A stretch of DNA of 64,000 nt. Source: Flavobacterium sp. UBA7665 (GTDB taxonomy: Bacteria > Bacteroidota > Bacteroidia > Flavobacteriales > Flavobacteriaceae). The notes under the pieces were generated by a model. That model was not told where the DNA came from, did not search any database, and worked only from the letters and a program-made list of their open reading frames with translations. The DNA lies in assembly GCA_002483285.1 (NCBI GenBank), contig DLHP01000030.1, forward strand, positions 263,277-327,276, read 5' to 3'. A program made the position numbers and the translations under genes. Below, piece by piece: positions 51,134-59,177 of the stretch (positions are counted from its first letter, which is position 1; each line of letters begins with the position of its first letter).

Positions 51134-51174
51134 AGCCTGATACAGGAAGACCACAAAGATCTTCCTGTAAGGCT
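51134..51174 (-). other. Intercistronic hairpin in the polysaccharide operon
   Basis: TACAGGAAGA (51141-51150) pairs perfectly with TCTTCCTGTA (51160-51169), extended by AGCC (51134-51137) and GGCT (51171-51174) across small bulges. It lies in the 78-bp gap between the GH16 lipoprotein and GH3 genes. No T run follows on the minus strand, so it is more likely an mRNA stability or processing structure than a terminator. Confidence 0.6.
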
Positions 51175-51194
51175 GAAAACAAAAATGTACAGGT

Positions 51195-52826
51195 TTATTG
51201 ATAAACTTTTACATAATCGACCTCCATGGTTGATTGGGTGAATCCCGGAGCAATCGCGCCACCGAAATTGCCACCCATGGCCACGTTCATGATTAGGAAA
51301 AAGTTCGCATTGAAAGGCAAAGCTGCTGTATTGGGCACCGAATGGTACAAATTGCCATCCACATAGATTTTAATCGAACTTGGGCTCCAAACCGTAGAAT
51401 AGGTATGGAAATCGTTTGAAACTCCAGGCACGTTGGTCGAAGCCGAATTGGCATTGCCACCCGAATTCCCCGGATAATGAAGCGTTCCGAAAATCACATC
51501 CTGTTGGTTGCCCACGTGTTCCATCACGTCGATTTCTCCGCAGGCAGGCCACGGTGCCTGATCAATATTGGCGCCGAGCATCCACAAAGCCGGCCAAGTT
51601 CCGCCTCCGGTTGGAAGTTTTGCGCGGAATTCCACCTTTCCGTATTTAAAATCATATTTCCCTTTAGAGTTCAATCGTGCCGAGGTATAATTGGCACCTA
51701 CTTTTCTAAGGGTTATTTTCAGGTTACCGCCAGAAACGCTTACATTTTGCGCGTCATTGGTGTAAGTCTGCACTTCGTTGTTGCCCCAACCGCCAGCGCC
51801 GAGGTCATAACCCCAATGCGTAGGATCGGGTGCACCGTCTACGTTGAATTCGTCCGACCAGACCAAAGTGTCATAGGTTTCATCGACATTCTGCACCGGA
51901 GGCGTCGTGGTAAAGATATGGTACCAGGCCAATGCGGGATTGCCACCCATAACCGCCCGCACGTACAAACGGTTGTCGGTGATCGATAGAATCTCGTAAG
52001 TGGTTTGCCCGATGTAATAGCCCATGAAACCGCCATCAGAGAAGGTCATTTCTGTACCGCGTTTCTTATCGGCTGCGACCACCGATGAAGATGGCCCGAG
52101 TTGCACATTCTTGATACCCGCAGTGTTGAAATCATAGCAATTGTCGCTACCGGCACTTCCGCCAACCACACTCTGGAAAGCCGCGTTGAAGAAAGTATGC
52201 CCTTTGTTGTCCTGCTCAAACTGGAGCTGGCCATTCACCAGTGAAAATTTGAGTTCTGCTTCATACAAGCAGGCGCTGGCTGGTGCTCCAGCTTTTTCAA
52301 ACGGAGCTGCTTGGTAGTAATTGGCATAAAAATTCAAATCGGCATTGCCATCGTTTTGCCCTACGCCCAAATGTCCGGGTTCGGCCGCAGCCCAATACCA
52401 GGTTTTGGTCGATCCGCCGGTAAGCTTGGCCACTGCGTCGTCGTCGGAGAAGTTGCTGAATACCGTCACCTCGAAAGTAAGGCTCGAGGTCATCCCGCCG
52501 CGCCCGCTGGCCAAAACGGTAACCGAATAGGTATTCGTACCGTTCTGGGTAAAACGTTTTTGAAACACACCACTCGGTGAATTTTGAGTAGTGCCGTCGC
52601 TAAAGATGTACTTGTAGCTGAAGCCGTTTACCGAAGTGGCCGTGAAGTTCACCAACCCCGAACCGTCACCATTTGGATTGGCATCATCTTTACCGACCAG
52701 TTCGGCGTTTACTTTGATACCGCTCGGCGAATTGAGGTCGCCAAATTCATAATCGTCTTTTTCACAGGAAACCATGGCCAGCAACAGCAGGCAAATCATT
52801 CCCAAATTCTTTACATATTGTTTCAT
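51195..52826 (-). CDS. GH16 surface lipoprotein with PKD-like domain
   Basis: This 543-residue lipoprotein has a signal with lipobox AMVSC (Cys21) and an N-terminal PKD-like domain (about 35-123; KYIFSDGTTQNSPSG, SVTVLASGRGG). An unassigned domain spans about 125-310 (TWYWAAAEPGHLGVG, YYIGQTTYEILSITDNRLYV), and GH16 covers about 316-543 with catalytic E431 and E436 in CGEIDVMEHVG. An outer-membrane lipoprotein with endo-beta-1,3-glucanase activity at the surface is inferred. It starts 5 bp past the glycan-binding protein gene. The central domain may be a further carbohydrate-binding module. Confidence 0.9.
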   Translation of the reverse strand: MKQYVKNLGMICLLLLAMVSCEKDDYEFGDLNSPSGIKVNAELVGKDDANPNGDGSGLVNFTATSVNGFSYKYIFSDGTTQNSPSGVFQKRFTQNGTNTYSVTVLASGRGGMTSSLTFEVTVFSNFSDDDAVAKLTGGSTKTWYWAAAEPGHLGVGQNDGNADLNFYANYYQAAPFEKAGAPASACLYEAELKFSLVNGQLQFEQDNKGHTFFNAAFQSVVGGSAGSDNCYDFNTAGIKNVQLGPSSSVVAADKKRGTEMTFSDGGFMGYYIGQTTYEILSITDNRLYVRAVMGGNPALAWYHIFTTTPPVQNVDETYDTLVWSDEFNVDGAPDPTHWGYDLGAGGWGNNEVQTYTNDAQNVSVSGGNLKITLRKVGANYTSARLNSKGKYDFKYGKVEFRAKLPTGGGTWPALWMLGANIDQAPWPACGEIDVMEHVGNQQDVIFGTLHYPGNSGGNANSASTNVPGVSNDFHTYSTVWSPSSIKIYVDGNLYHSVPNTAALPFNANFFLIMNVAMGGNFGGAIAPGFTQSTMEVDYVKVYQ

Positions 52827-52831
52827 AGCTT

Positions 52832-54379
52832 TTAGTTTGAAAGTTTGATGTCGTCAAAATAATAAGTCGCGCCATTGCCCGCTACCCCAAAATTACAGAA
52901 CACCACTACACGCTGGTAGTTGTTAGCATTTACAATTCCGGTAAAATCGTAAGTGAGTTCTTCCCAGCCGTTACTTACGGTTGTGGTGGCATCTCTTTCT
53001 ATGTTGATACCGGCCGTGGCGAGGTTTTCCATTTTGAGTTTAATCACCGCTCCTGCCACCGGCGACCAGACTTTCATCTTGATTTTGGTGTGTTGCGAAA
53101 AATTGATTGGTGCAGCCATTTCTATAAAACTTCCGGCCCAAACTTCGGCACCGTTGTTTTTGAGTTGCTTGGCTACTTTTGCGCTGGTGTTGATACCGCT
53201 CGCATCGGGATTGTTGATGATGGTCGTCGTGGCGTTTCCGAAATCGGTAAAATTAAATGCCGGTGATTCCTGGAAATTGACCAGCTGCACGTCTGGCGCG
53301 CTGCTGCTGAGTTTGATATCGTCGAAATAATAACTGGCGCCGGTTCCGGCATTACCGAAATCGAAGAAAATCACCACCCGTTGGTATGCGTTAGCATTGA
53401 CTACGCCAGTAAAATCAAAGGTTAGCGTTTCCCAGCCATTGGCTACGGTATTGGTTACATCCCTTTCGATATTGATGTTGGCATTGGCGAGGTTCTCCAA
53501 TTTCATCTTCACGGTGATGCCAGATGCCGGTGCAAAAGTCTTCACGCTGATTTGGCGCAACGAACTAAAATCAATCGGTTGGCTGAGTTCAAGGAAAGAG
53601 CCTGCCCAAACTTCGGCGCCGGCCACTTTCTCTAATTTTCCAACCTTGGCGCTGGTGTTGATTCCGGTCGACGATGGGTTGTTCACCACAGACGAATAAG
53701 CATTCCCAAAATTGGTAAACGCGTAATTCAAAGTCGGCGATTCAAAATCCACGGGCATCAATAATGGGTCGTAAACCGTTACCGAAACTGTATCCTGGAC
53801 AAATGCCGCACCTCCGCTAAACGCCCGAACTGTGATGGTATAAGTACCGATGGCGGTGTAAGTGTGGGTGATTTCCTGTCCTTGGTTGAATTCTTGCGGA
53901 ACCGCGCTCGGGTCGTCTCCAAAAGTCACATCAAAATAGGTTTCAAAGTCGGCCTCGGCGGTGAGTTTAAAAAGATACGCGTTCGACGGATCGACCACGG
54001 CATTGATCACGAGATTTTCGGGTTGGCGAAACATCACGGTCAATTCCTGATTGAGTACGGTTTTCTTGCCGTTGACTCCCATGGCGGTAATAGTCAGGTT
54101 GTAAACGCCTTCGGGATAAGTGTGCGTGGCCACTTCGCCTGGGGCGATTGCAGCATCTTCTGTCGTTGCATCACCAAAATCAATTTCGTATTGCGTAACC
54201 CCGTCGGCGTTTGGCCTGATGGTTACATCACCCGAATTGTCCTGGGCGATGGTGATGAGTGCCGACAAATTCGAGGGCGCTGCAGCCTGGTTGACAAAGT
54301 CGGTACTGTTATCGTCATTCGAGCATCCCAGGGCAAAAGCCACAAGGAAAAAACTGAGTATGTATTTGATTTGTTTCAT
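52832..54379 (-). CDS. Surface glycan-binding lipoprotein with PKD and tandem binding modules
   Basis: The product has 515 residues from ATG 54379 (lipobox ALGC, Cys19; an upstream ATG 54415 would displace the signal peptide). N-terminal PKD-like domains (about 40-200) are followed by two tandem modules of about 156 residues (NYAFTNFGNAYSSVV... and FNFTDFGNATTTII...), each with AEVWAGSF and YYFDDIKL ends; the DNA also repeats with offset 468 bp. This is the SusE/F-position protein of the locus, binding the glucan at the cell surface. It follows susD by 11 bp. Binding specificity is inferred from the enzymes. Confidence 0.85.
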   Translation of the reverse strand: MKQIKYILSFFLVAFALGCSNDDNSTDFVNQAAAPSNLSALITIAQDNSGDVTIRPNADGVTQYEIDFGDATTEDAAIAPGEVATHTYPEGVYNLTITAMGVNGKKTVLNQELTVMFRQPENLVINAVVDPSNAYLFKLTAEADFETYFDVTFGDDPSAVPQEFNQGQEITHTYTAIGTYTITVRAFSGGAAFVQDTVSVTVYDPLLMPVDFESPTLNYAFTNFGNAYSSVVNNPSSTGINTSAKVGKLEKVAGAEVWAGSFLELSQPIDFSSLRQISVKTFAPASGITVKMKLENLANANINIERDVTNTVANGWETLTFDFTGVVNANAYQRVVIFFDFGNAGTGASYYFDDIKLSSSAPDVQLVNFQESPAFNFTDFGNATTTIINNPDASGINTSAKVAKQLKNNGAEVWAGSFIEMAAPINFSQHTKIKMKVWSPVAGAVIKLKMENLATAGINIERDATTTVSNGWEELTYDFTGIVNANNYQRVVVFCNFGVAGNGATYYFDDIKLSN

Positions 54380-54390
54380 AGCTGAAGGTT

Positions 54391-55869
54391 TTAATATCCT
54401 GGGTTTTGTGTCCAATTACCCGCCGAAAACTGGATTTCTTCGACTGGCACAGGGAATATTTCATTTTTATTAGGTGAAAATCCGTCGATTTCCTGAGCGG
54501 CTTTACCGGTACGCACGAGGTCAAAGAAACGGTGTCCTTCACCTACGAGTTCTACGCGGCGTTCTGCCAAGATCACATCGGTCAATGCAGCGCCCGAAGC
54601 GGTTGCATCGTGGTTCACATCTCCAAAAGCACGACGGCGCACTTCGTTGAGATACAGTCTGGCTTTCCCGTCATCGATGCCGCCACGGTTGTAGGCTTCG
54701 GCTGCCATTAGCAACACATCGGCATAACGGATTGCGCGGTAATTGTTGGGATTGGTGAGGTGCAAATCGCCGGGTGCATTCGCCGAACGCGTTCTTGGAA
54801 TGTACTTGCGGTTGAAATACCCGGTGTGTTTGTAACCCACGCCGTACGTAGCATTGGTTTGCGTTGCCCAGGCTGCGATGTCAAGGATGGCGACGTCTTT
54901 GCGGTTGTCACCGGCTTCAAAAGCGTCCACGACTTCCTGTCTGGGAACGTTGAAGCTGAACCCGTCCGAAAACAATGGCCCTGCATAGTTGCGTACCCCA
55001 CTGAATCCTACTGCCACATTGCCTTCGCTACACTGCAGACAGTCGAAACTTGCGCCCTGGTCTTCTCCGTATTGGATTTCAAAAACAGACTCTGGGCCGT
55101 TTTCGCCTTCCATTTCAAAAATGTTGTCGTAATCGGTTACGAGCGAATAGGTTCCTGAGTTGATCACTTCCTGGAGGATATTGGCCGATGCGACGAATTT
55201 GTTTTGGTATAAATACACTTTTCCGAGCAAGGCTTGCGCTGCGCCTTTGGTAGCCCTCCCTACTTGAGGCGCAGTTGGAGAGAGGTTGGCAATCGCGTAA
55301 ATTAGGTCTGATTCGATTTGTGCATAGACTTCGGGAACCGAAGAACGCTTGATTGTAGTGACATCGTTTACCCCGAAGCGCTTGTCTCCGTTTAACGGCA
55401 GCGGGCCAAACCATTTCACGAGTTCGGCGTAGTAGTAAGCACGTAGAAATCTCGTTTCGGCAATGATCTGGTTTTTGCCTTCAAACTCGGTTTTGTCCTT
55501 GAATTCAAGAATGTAATTACAGCGCGCCACGCCACCGAAATTCCAATCCCATAGGTTTTTAAGGTTGGCATTGTTGGAGGTATGAATCATGTCATCGATT
55601 TGCTGGAAACCCACCACGTCGGTAGCGCTTTCTCCGCCCGAATTGGTGTTATCCGAAGCAATCTCGCCGAGCATTACATTGAGATAGGTAGACTGCAATG
55701 GATCGTAAGCGCCGGTCAAAGCTTGCCTGTAATCATCGGCAGAGTTGAAATAATTCTCAGAGTCGATAGAATAAGGTGCTTGCCTGTCGATAAAATCATC
55801 GCCGCAGGAAGTCGAAAGTCCTGCCAGTAGCGCGAAGGAAGCTATAGTTGCTATTTTTATATTTTTCAT
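54391..55869 (-). CDS. susD: SusD/RagB-family nutrient-binding lipoprotein
   Basis: This 492-residue lipoprotein has Cys22 as lipobox (MKNIKIATIASFALLAGLST then SC). The family TPR-like N-terminal helices contain RFLRAYYYAELVKWFGPLPL (about 133-152), and the C-terminal SusD domain holds LHLTNPNNYRAIRYADVLLM and VILAERRVELVGEGHRFFDL (about 431-450). It sits as a lid on SusC and captures oligosaccharides. It begins 10 bp after the SusC stop, the invariant susC-susD order. The gene symbol is family-level. Confidence 0.95.
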   Translation of the reverse strand: MKNIKIATIASFALLAGLSTSCGDDFIDRQAPYSIDSENYFNSADDYRQALTGAYDPLQSTYLNVMLGEIASDNTNSGGESATDVVGFQQIDDMIHTSNNANLKNLWDWNFGGVARCNYILEFKDKTEFEGKNQIIAETRFLRAYYYAELVKWFGPLPLNGDKRFGVNDVTTIKRSSVPEVYAQIESDLIYAIANLSPTAPQVGRATKGAAQALLGKVYLYQNKFVASANILQEVINSGTYSLVTDYDNIFEMEGENGPESVFEIQYGEDQGASFDCLQCSEGNVAVGFSGVRNYAGPLFSDGFSFNVPRQEVVDAFEAGDNRKDVAILDIAAWATQTNATYGVGYKHTGYFNRKYIPRTRSANAPGDLHLTNPNNYRAIRYADVLLMAAEAYNRGGIDDGKARLYLNEVRRRAFGDVNHDATASGAALTDVILAERRVELVGEGHRFFDLVRTGKAAQEIDGFSPNKNEIFPVPVEEIQFSAGNWTQNPGY

Positions 55870-55879
55870 AACGTGCTGA

Positions 55880-58800
55880 TTAAAAATTAAGGTTTACGCC
55901 CAAAAGATAGGTTCGTGCAACCGGATAGTATCCGTAATCGATGCCCAGACCGATAGCCGAAGTGCTTCCACCGGCAGGATCGTAACCCCTGTATTTGGTG
56001 AAAGTGTAAGGATTATTTACACCGGCGTAAATCCTGGCCTTTGAAATATTTACTTTTTTTATGACATCGGCAGGAAGTGAAAACCCGAGTTGTACATTCT
56101 GGATGCGTAAGTATGAAGCGTCTTCTACAAAATAGTCAGAAAAAACATTGTTCCCCGAAGCGGCGGTGGTAACCCTTGGCACTTCATTGCTGGTACCTGG
56201 ACCCGTCCAACGGTCTAGCGTGTAGGCCATTCTGTTGACATTCGGAACCGAGCGTTCGTAGTTTCTAACCATATCATTACCTACCGACGCGTAAGAATAA
56301 AGTACGAAATCGAAATTTTTGTAAGCTAGGTTCAGGTTAAAGCCCATCGTGATATCGGGAAGCGGACTTCCTACCTTCGTGCGGTCATTCAAATCGATTT
56401 TTCCGTCACCGTTGATATCTCTATAGCGAATGTCCCCGGGTTGCGCAGCCGCACCGAGTGCCACTTGCGAAGGATGTGCATCTACTTCTTCCTGCGTTTG
56501 GAAGATGCCATCGGTTTGCCAGCCGTAGAAATAGCTCATCGTGTAACCTTCTTCCATACGTGCGATGGGTTGTTGGCCCACACCGAATGAACCGCCTTGA
56601 AGGTACTTATTTGGGCTTCTTACTTCGGTGACTTCGTTTTTTATGGTGGTATAATTTACACTGGCTGTAAAGTTAAAGTCATTTCCGATTTTCCCAGTAT
56701 AGCCTAATGATACCTCCAATCCCTTGTTAACTATTGTGCCCGCATTTTGGGTCGGAGCTCCGCCACCAGGAGCACCAACACCTGTGATTCCTGAAACCGG
56801 TAACGCCTCGATTAAAAGGTTGTATCTTTTCTCAATAAAAAAATCGGTGGTGAAATCGATATGGTTGTTGAAAAATTTAGAATCCAACCCTACATCAAAT
56901 TTACGCGCCTCCTCCCATTTGAGTCCGGTATTTGGCAAGGTTCCCAATGCGCGACCCGAAGTCAGCGTATTGTCGAATACATACTCTGCTTCTCCGTTAA
57001 GCAATCCTTTGTAACGGTTCTCACCGATTTTGTCGTTTCCGAGCACACCGTAACTCGCACGGAATTTTAAAAAATTCACGGCTTCTGAATCTTTAAGAAA
57101 ATTTTCTTCCGAGACCACCCATCCGCCTAAAACTGTTGGAAAATATGCCACAGCGTTATCGGTACCGAATCGGGTTGAAGAATCTCTTCTGATGATTGCC
57201 GATACTAAATATTTCCCCATAAAATCATATTGCAAACGCGCAAAATAAGAATTAAGACGTTCATCCGTGGTATATGAGCCTACGTCACGAGAAGTACTTG
57301 GCCCTGTTGCCAAATTGATGTCGGCATAATCCCATGAGTTGTTTGGAACGTCGAAACCGGTGGCATACAGCCCTTTACCCCATTCCTTGTTGCTCGTTGT
57401 ACCAAGTAGGAATGTAAAGTTGTGCATATCGGCCCATGTTTTTTTGTATGTCAGGAACAAGTCAAGGGTATAGCTTCTCGTATTTTGGGTGTTTTGAGAC
57501 ACGTAACTTCTAGCATTATTGAAGACTTTCCCGGGTCCATAATCGACCAGCTTGGCGAAGGACTTTGAACTGCCATCCCAGCTTTTGAATCCGATACGAC
57601 TTGTAAAATCAAGGCCTTTGAGCAGATTATAATCCAATTGGAAATTACCAATCAAAGTGCGGCCAGTATAATCGTTATAGGTGTTTTCAATTTGTGCCAG
57701 CGGATTGATGGTTTCATTTCCATAACCTGTTTCTGATGGAATCAATGAATAATTACCATTGGCATCGCGAACCGGCATGGTAGGATGTGCGTTGATTGCA
57801 TTGAAAAGTACCGAGCCTAATCCGTTCTCATTCAATGCGTCCCGATTGGCATATGTGTAAAATATGTTGCTTTGCAGTTTCAATTTGTCGGTCAGGTCTG
57901 CAGTAAATGCGAGATGTGCCGAACTCCTCCTGAAATCAGACTTGTCTCCTCCTATAATTCCTTGCTGATACAAATGCGAACCACCTACGGCATAGGTAAT
58001 TTTTTCCGAACCTCCGCTCACCGACAAATCGTGGTTGAAAACTGGAACAGCACTCCCAAAAACTTCTTTTTGCCAATCTGTTCCTGTTCCTAAACCGGCT
58101 GCATTTGGATAAGGCAACGGTTGTCCGCCATTGGCATAACTTTCGTTAAGCAGTAATGCATATTCGGTAGCATTAAGTAGATTGAGCTTTTTAGAGGTTT
58201 CCTGGAATCCGGTATAACCAGAATAAGAAAACCTGGCTTTGCTATTCTTGATCCCTTTTTTCATGCTCACCAGAATTACCCCGTTAGCGCCGCGCGTACC
58301 GTAAATGGCCGCCTGTGCATCTTTAAGTATGGTGACGTTTTCAATATCATTCGGATTCAATGCACTGAAATCTGACTGTTGGACGTTATTGCCATCAATC
58401 AAAATTAACGGGTCATTGCTGCCGTTACTTTTCACGCCACGAATTAGAATCGCGAAATCGGATCCAGGTGAACCCGAATTGGCCGTTGCAGTAACTCCTG
58501 CCAGCGTGCCTTGTAGGGTTTGTTCAATTCTGATGGGTTTGAGTTGTTCGATGGTTTTGTTGGACACAATTCCGACTGCGCCGGTAACATCCTTGCGCTT
58601 TTGGCTCCCGTAGCCAATTACGACCACCTCTTCAAGTCCTTTGGCATCGGTTATCAGCTTGATTAAAATATTGGTATTACTTGCAGTCACCTTGTAAGTA
58701 ACAGATTTGTAACCTATGTAACTAATACTCAATACCGATCCCGCAGGAACGTTCTTCAACGAAAATTTCCCATCAATATCACTATTGGTTCCAAGGGTCG

Positions 58801-58939
58801 AACCCATTACAGAAACATTGGCATCGGGTATGGGCAACCCGGTGTCTGACTCTTTTACGGTGCCTCCAACGTCAAAACCCTGGGAAAATCCCACAGCCGA
58901 CAAAAGCAAAAAATAAATTAAGTGTAAGTTTGACTTCAT
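55880..58939 (-). CDS. susC: SusC/RagA-family TonB-dependent outer-membrane transporter
   Basis: This 1019-residue protein has a signal peptide, then a carboxypeptidase-regulatory-like domain (about 22-92; GGTVKESDTGLPIPDANVSV). The plug domain opens with the TonB-box-adjacent LEEVVVIGYGSQKRKDVTGAV (about 102-122), here broken as LEEVVVIGYGSQ and KRKDVTGAVG, and the roughly 22-strand barrel ends VARTYLLGVNLNF. It imports oligosaccharides powered by TonB/ExbBD. It heads the operon transcribed away from the regulator; the 238-bp upstream gap has an AT-rich stretch and a 10-bp palindrome but no clean promoter. Confidence 0.95.
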   Translation of the reverse strand: MKSNLHLIYFLLLSAVGFSQGFDVGGTVKESDTGLPIPDANVSVMGSTLGTNSDIDGKFSLKNVPAGSVLSISYIGYKSVTYKVTASNTNILIKLITDAKGLEEVVVIGYGSQKRKDVTGAVGIVSNKTIEQLKPIRIEQTLQGTLAGVTATANSGSPGSDFAILIRGVKSNGSNDPLILIDGNNVQQSDFSALNPNDIENVTILKDAQAAIYGTRGANGVILVSMKKGIKNSKARFSYSGYTGFQETSKKLNLLNATEYALLLNESYANGGQPLPYPNAAGLGTGTDWQKEVFGSAVPVFNHDLSVSGGSEKITYAVGGSHLYQQGIIGGDKSDFRRSSAHLAFTADLTDKLKLQSNIFYTYANRDALNENGLGSVLFNAINAHPTMPVRDANGNYSLIPSETGYGNETINPLAQIENTYNDYTGRTLIGNFQLDYNLLKGLDFTSRIGFKSWDGSSKSFAKLVDYGPGKVFNNARSYVSQNTQNTRSYTLDLFLTYKKTWADMHNFTFLLGTTSNKEWGKGLYATGFDVPNNSWDYADINLATGPSTSRDVGSYTTDERLNSYFARLQYDFMGKYLVSAIIRRDSSTRFGTDNAVAYFPTVLGGWVVSEENFLKDSEAVNFLKFRASYGVLGNDKIGENRYKGLLNGEAEYVFDNTLTSGRALGTLPNTGLKWEEARKFDVGLDSKFFNNHIDFTTDFFIEKRYNLLIEALPVSGITGVGAPGGGAPTQNAGTIVNKGLEVSLGYTGKIGNDFNFTASVNYTTIKNEVTEVRSPNKYLQGGSFGVGQQPIARMEEGYTMSYFYGWQTDGIFQTQEEVDAHPSQVALGAAAQPGDIRYRDINGDGKIDLNDRTKVGSPLPDITMGFNLNLAYKNFDFVLYSYASVGNDMVRNYERSVPNVNRMAYTLDRWTGPGTSNEVPRVTTAASGNNVFSDYFVEDASYLRIQNVQLGFSLPADVIKKVNISKARIYAGVNNPYTFTKYRGYDPAGGSTSAIGLGIDYGYYPVARTYLLGVNLNF

Positions 58940-59123
58940 AAGTTGGTTTTTTGTTGGATTTAAAATTAGAAGAGTTTGTTAAGAAATATTTAATAATGAC
59001 CACAACAAAAAACATACAACACAAAAAAATATTAAAATTATTTCGATACTCTCAAAAACACGGCTAAAACCGCGTAACGAGCATTCAAACACTGCGACCC
59101 TAAGCCCTTTACAGGTGCCAGTT

Positions 59124-59133
59124 ACAACGTTGT
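59124..59133. promoter_or_regulatory. 10-bp palindrome upstream of susC (weak)
   Basis: ACAACGTTGT is a perfect palindrome within a wider CAACAACAACGTTGT context, about 185 bp upstream of susC and 45 bp from the regulator stop. It could be an operator for the regulator, but short palindromes occur by chance. Confidence 0.2.
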
Positions 59134-59177
59134 TGTTGTGGTAATGTATAGGTAATTTGATTGATTGTAGCAGTAAG

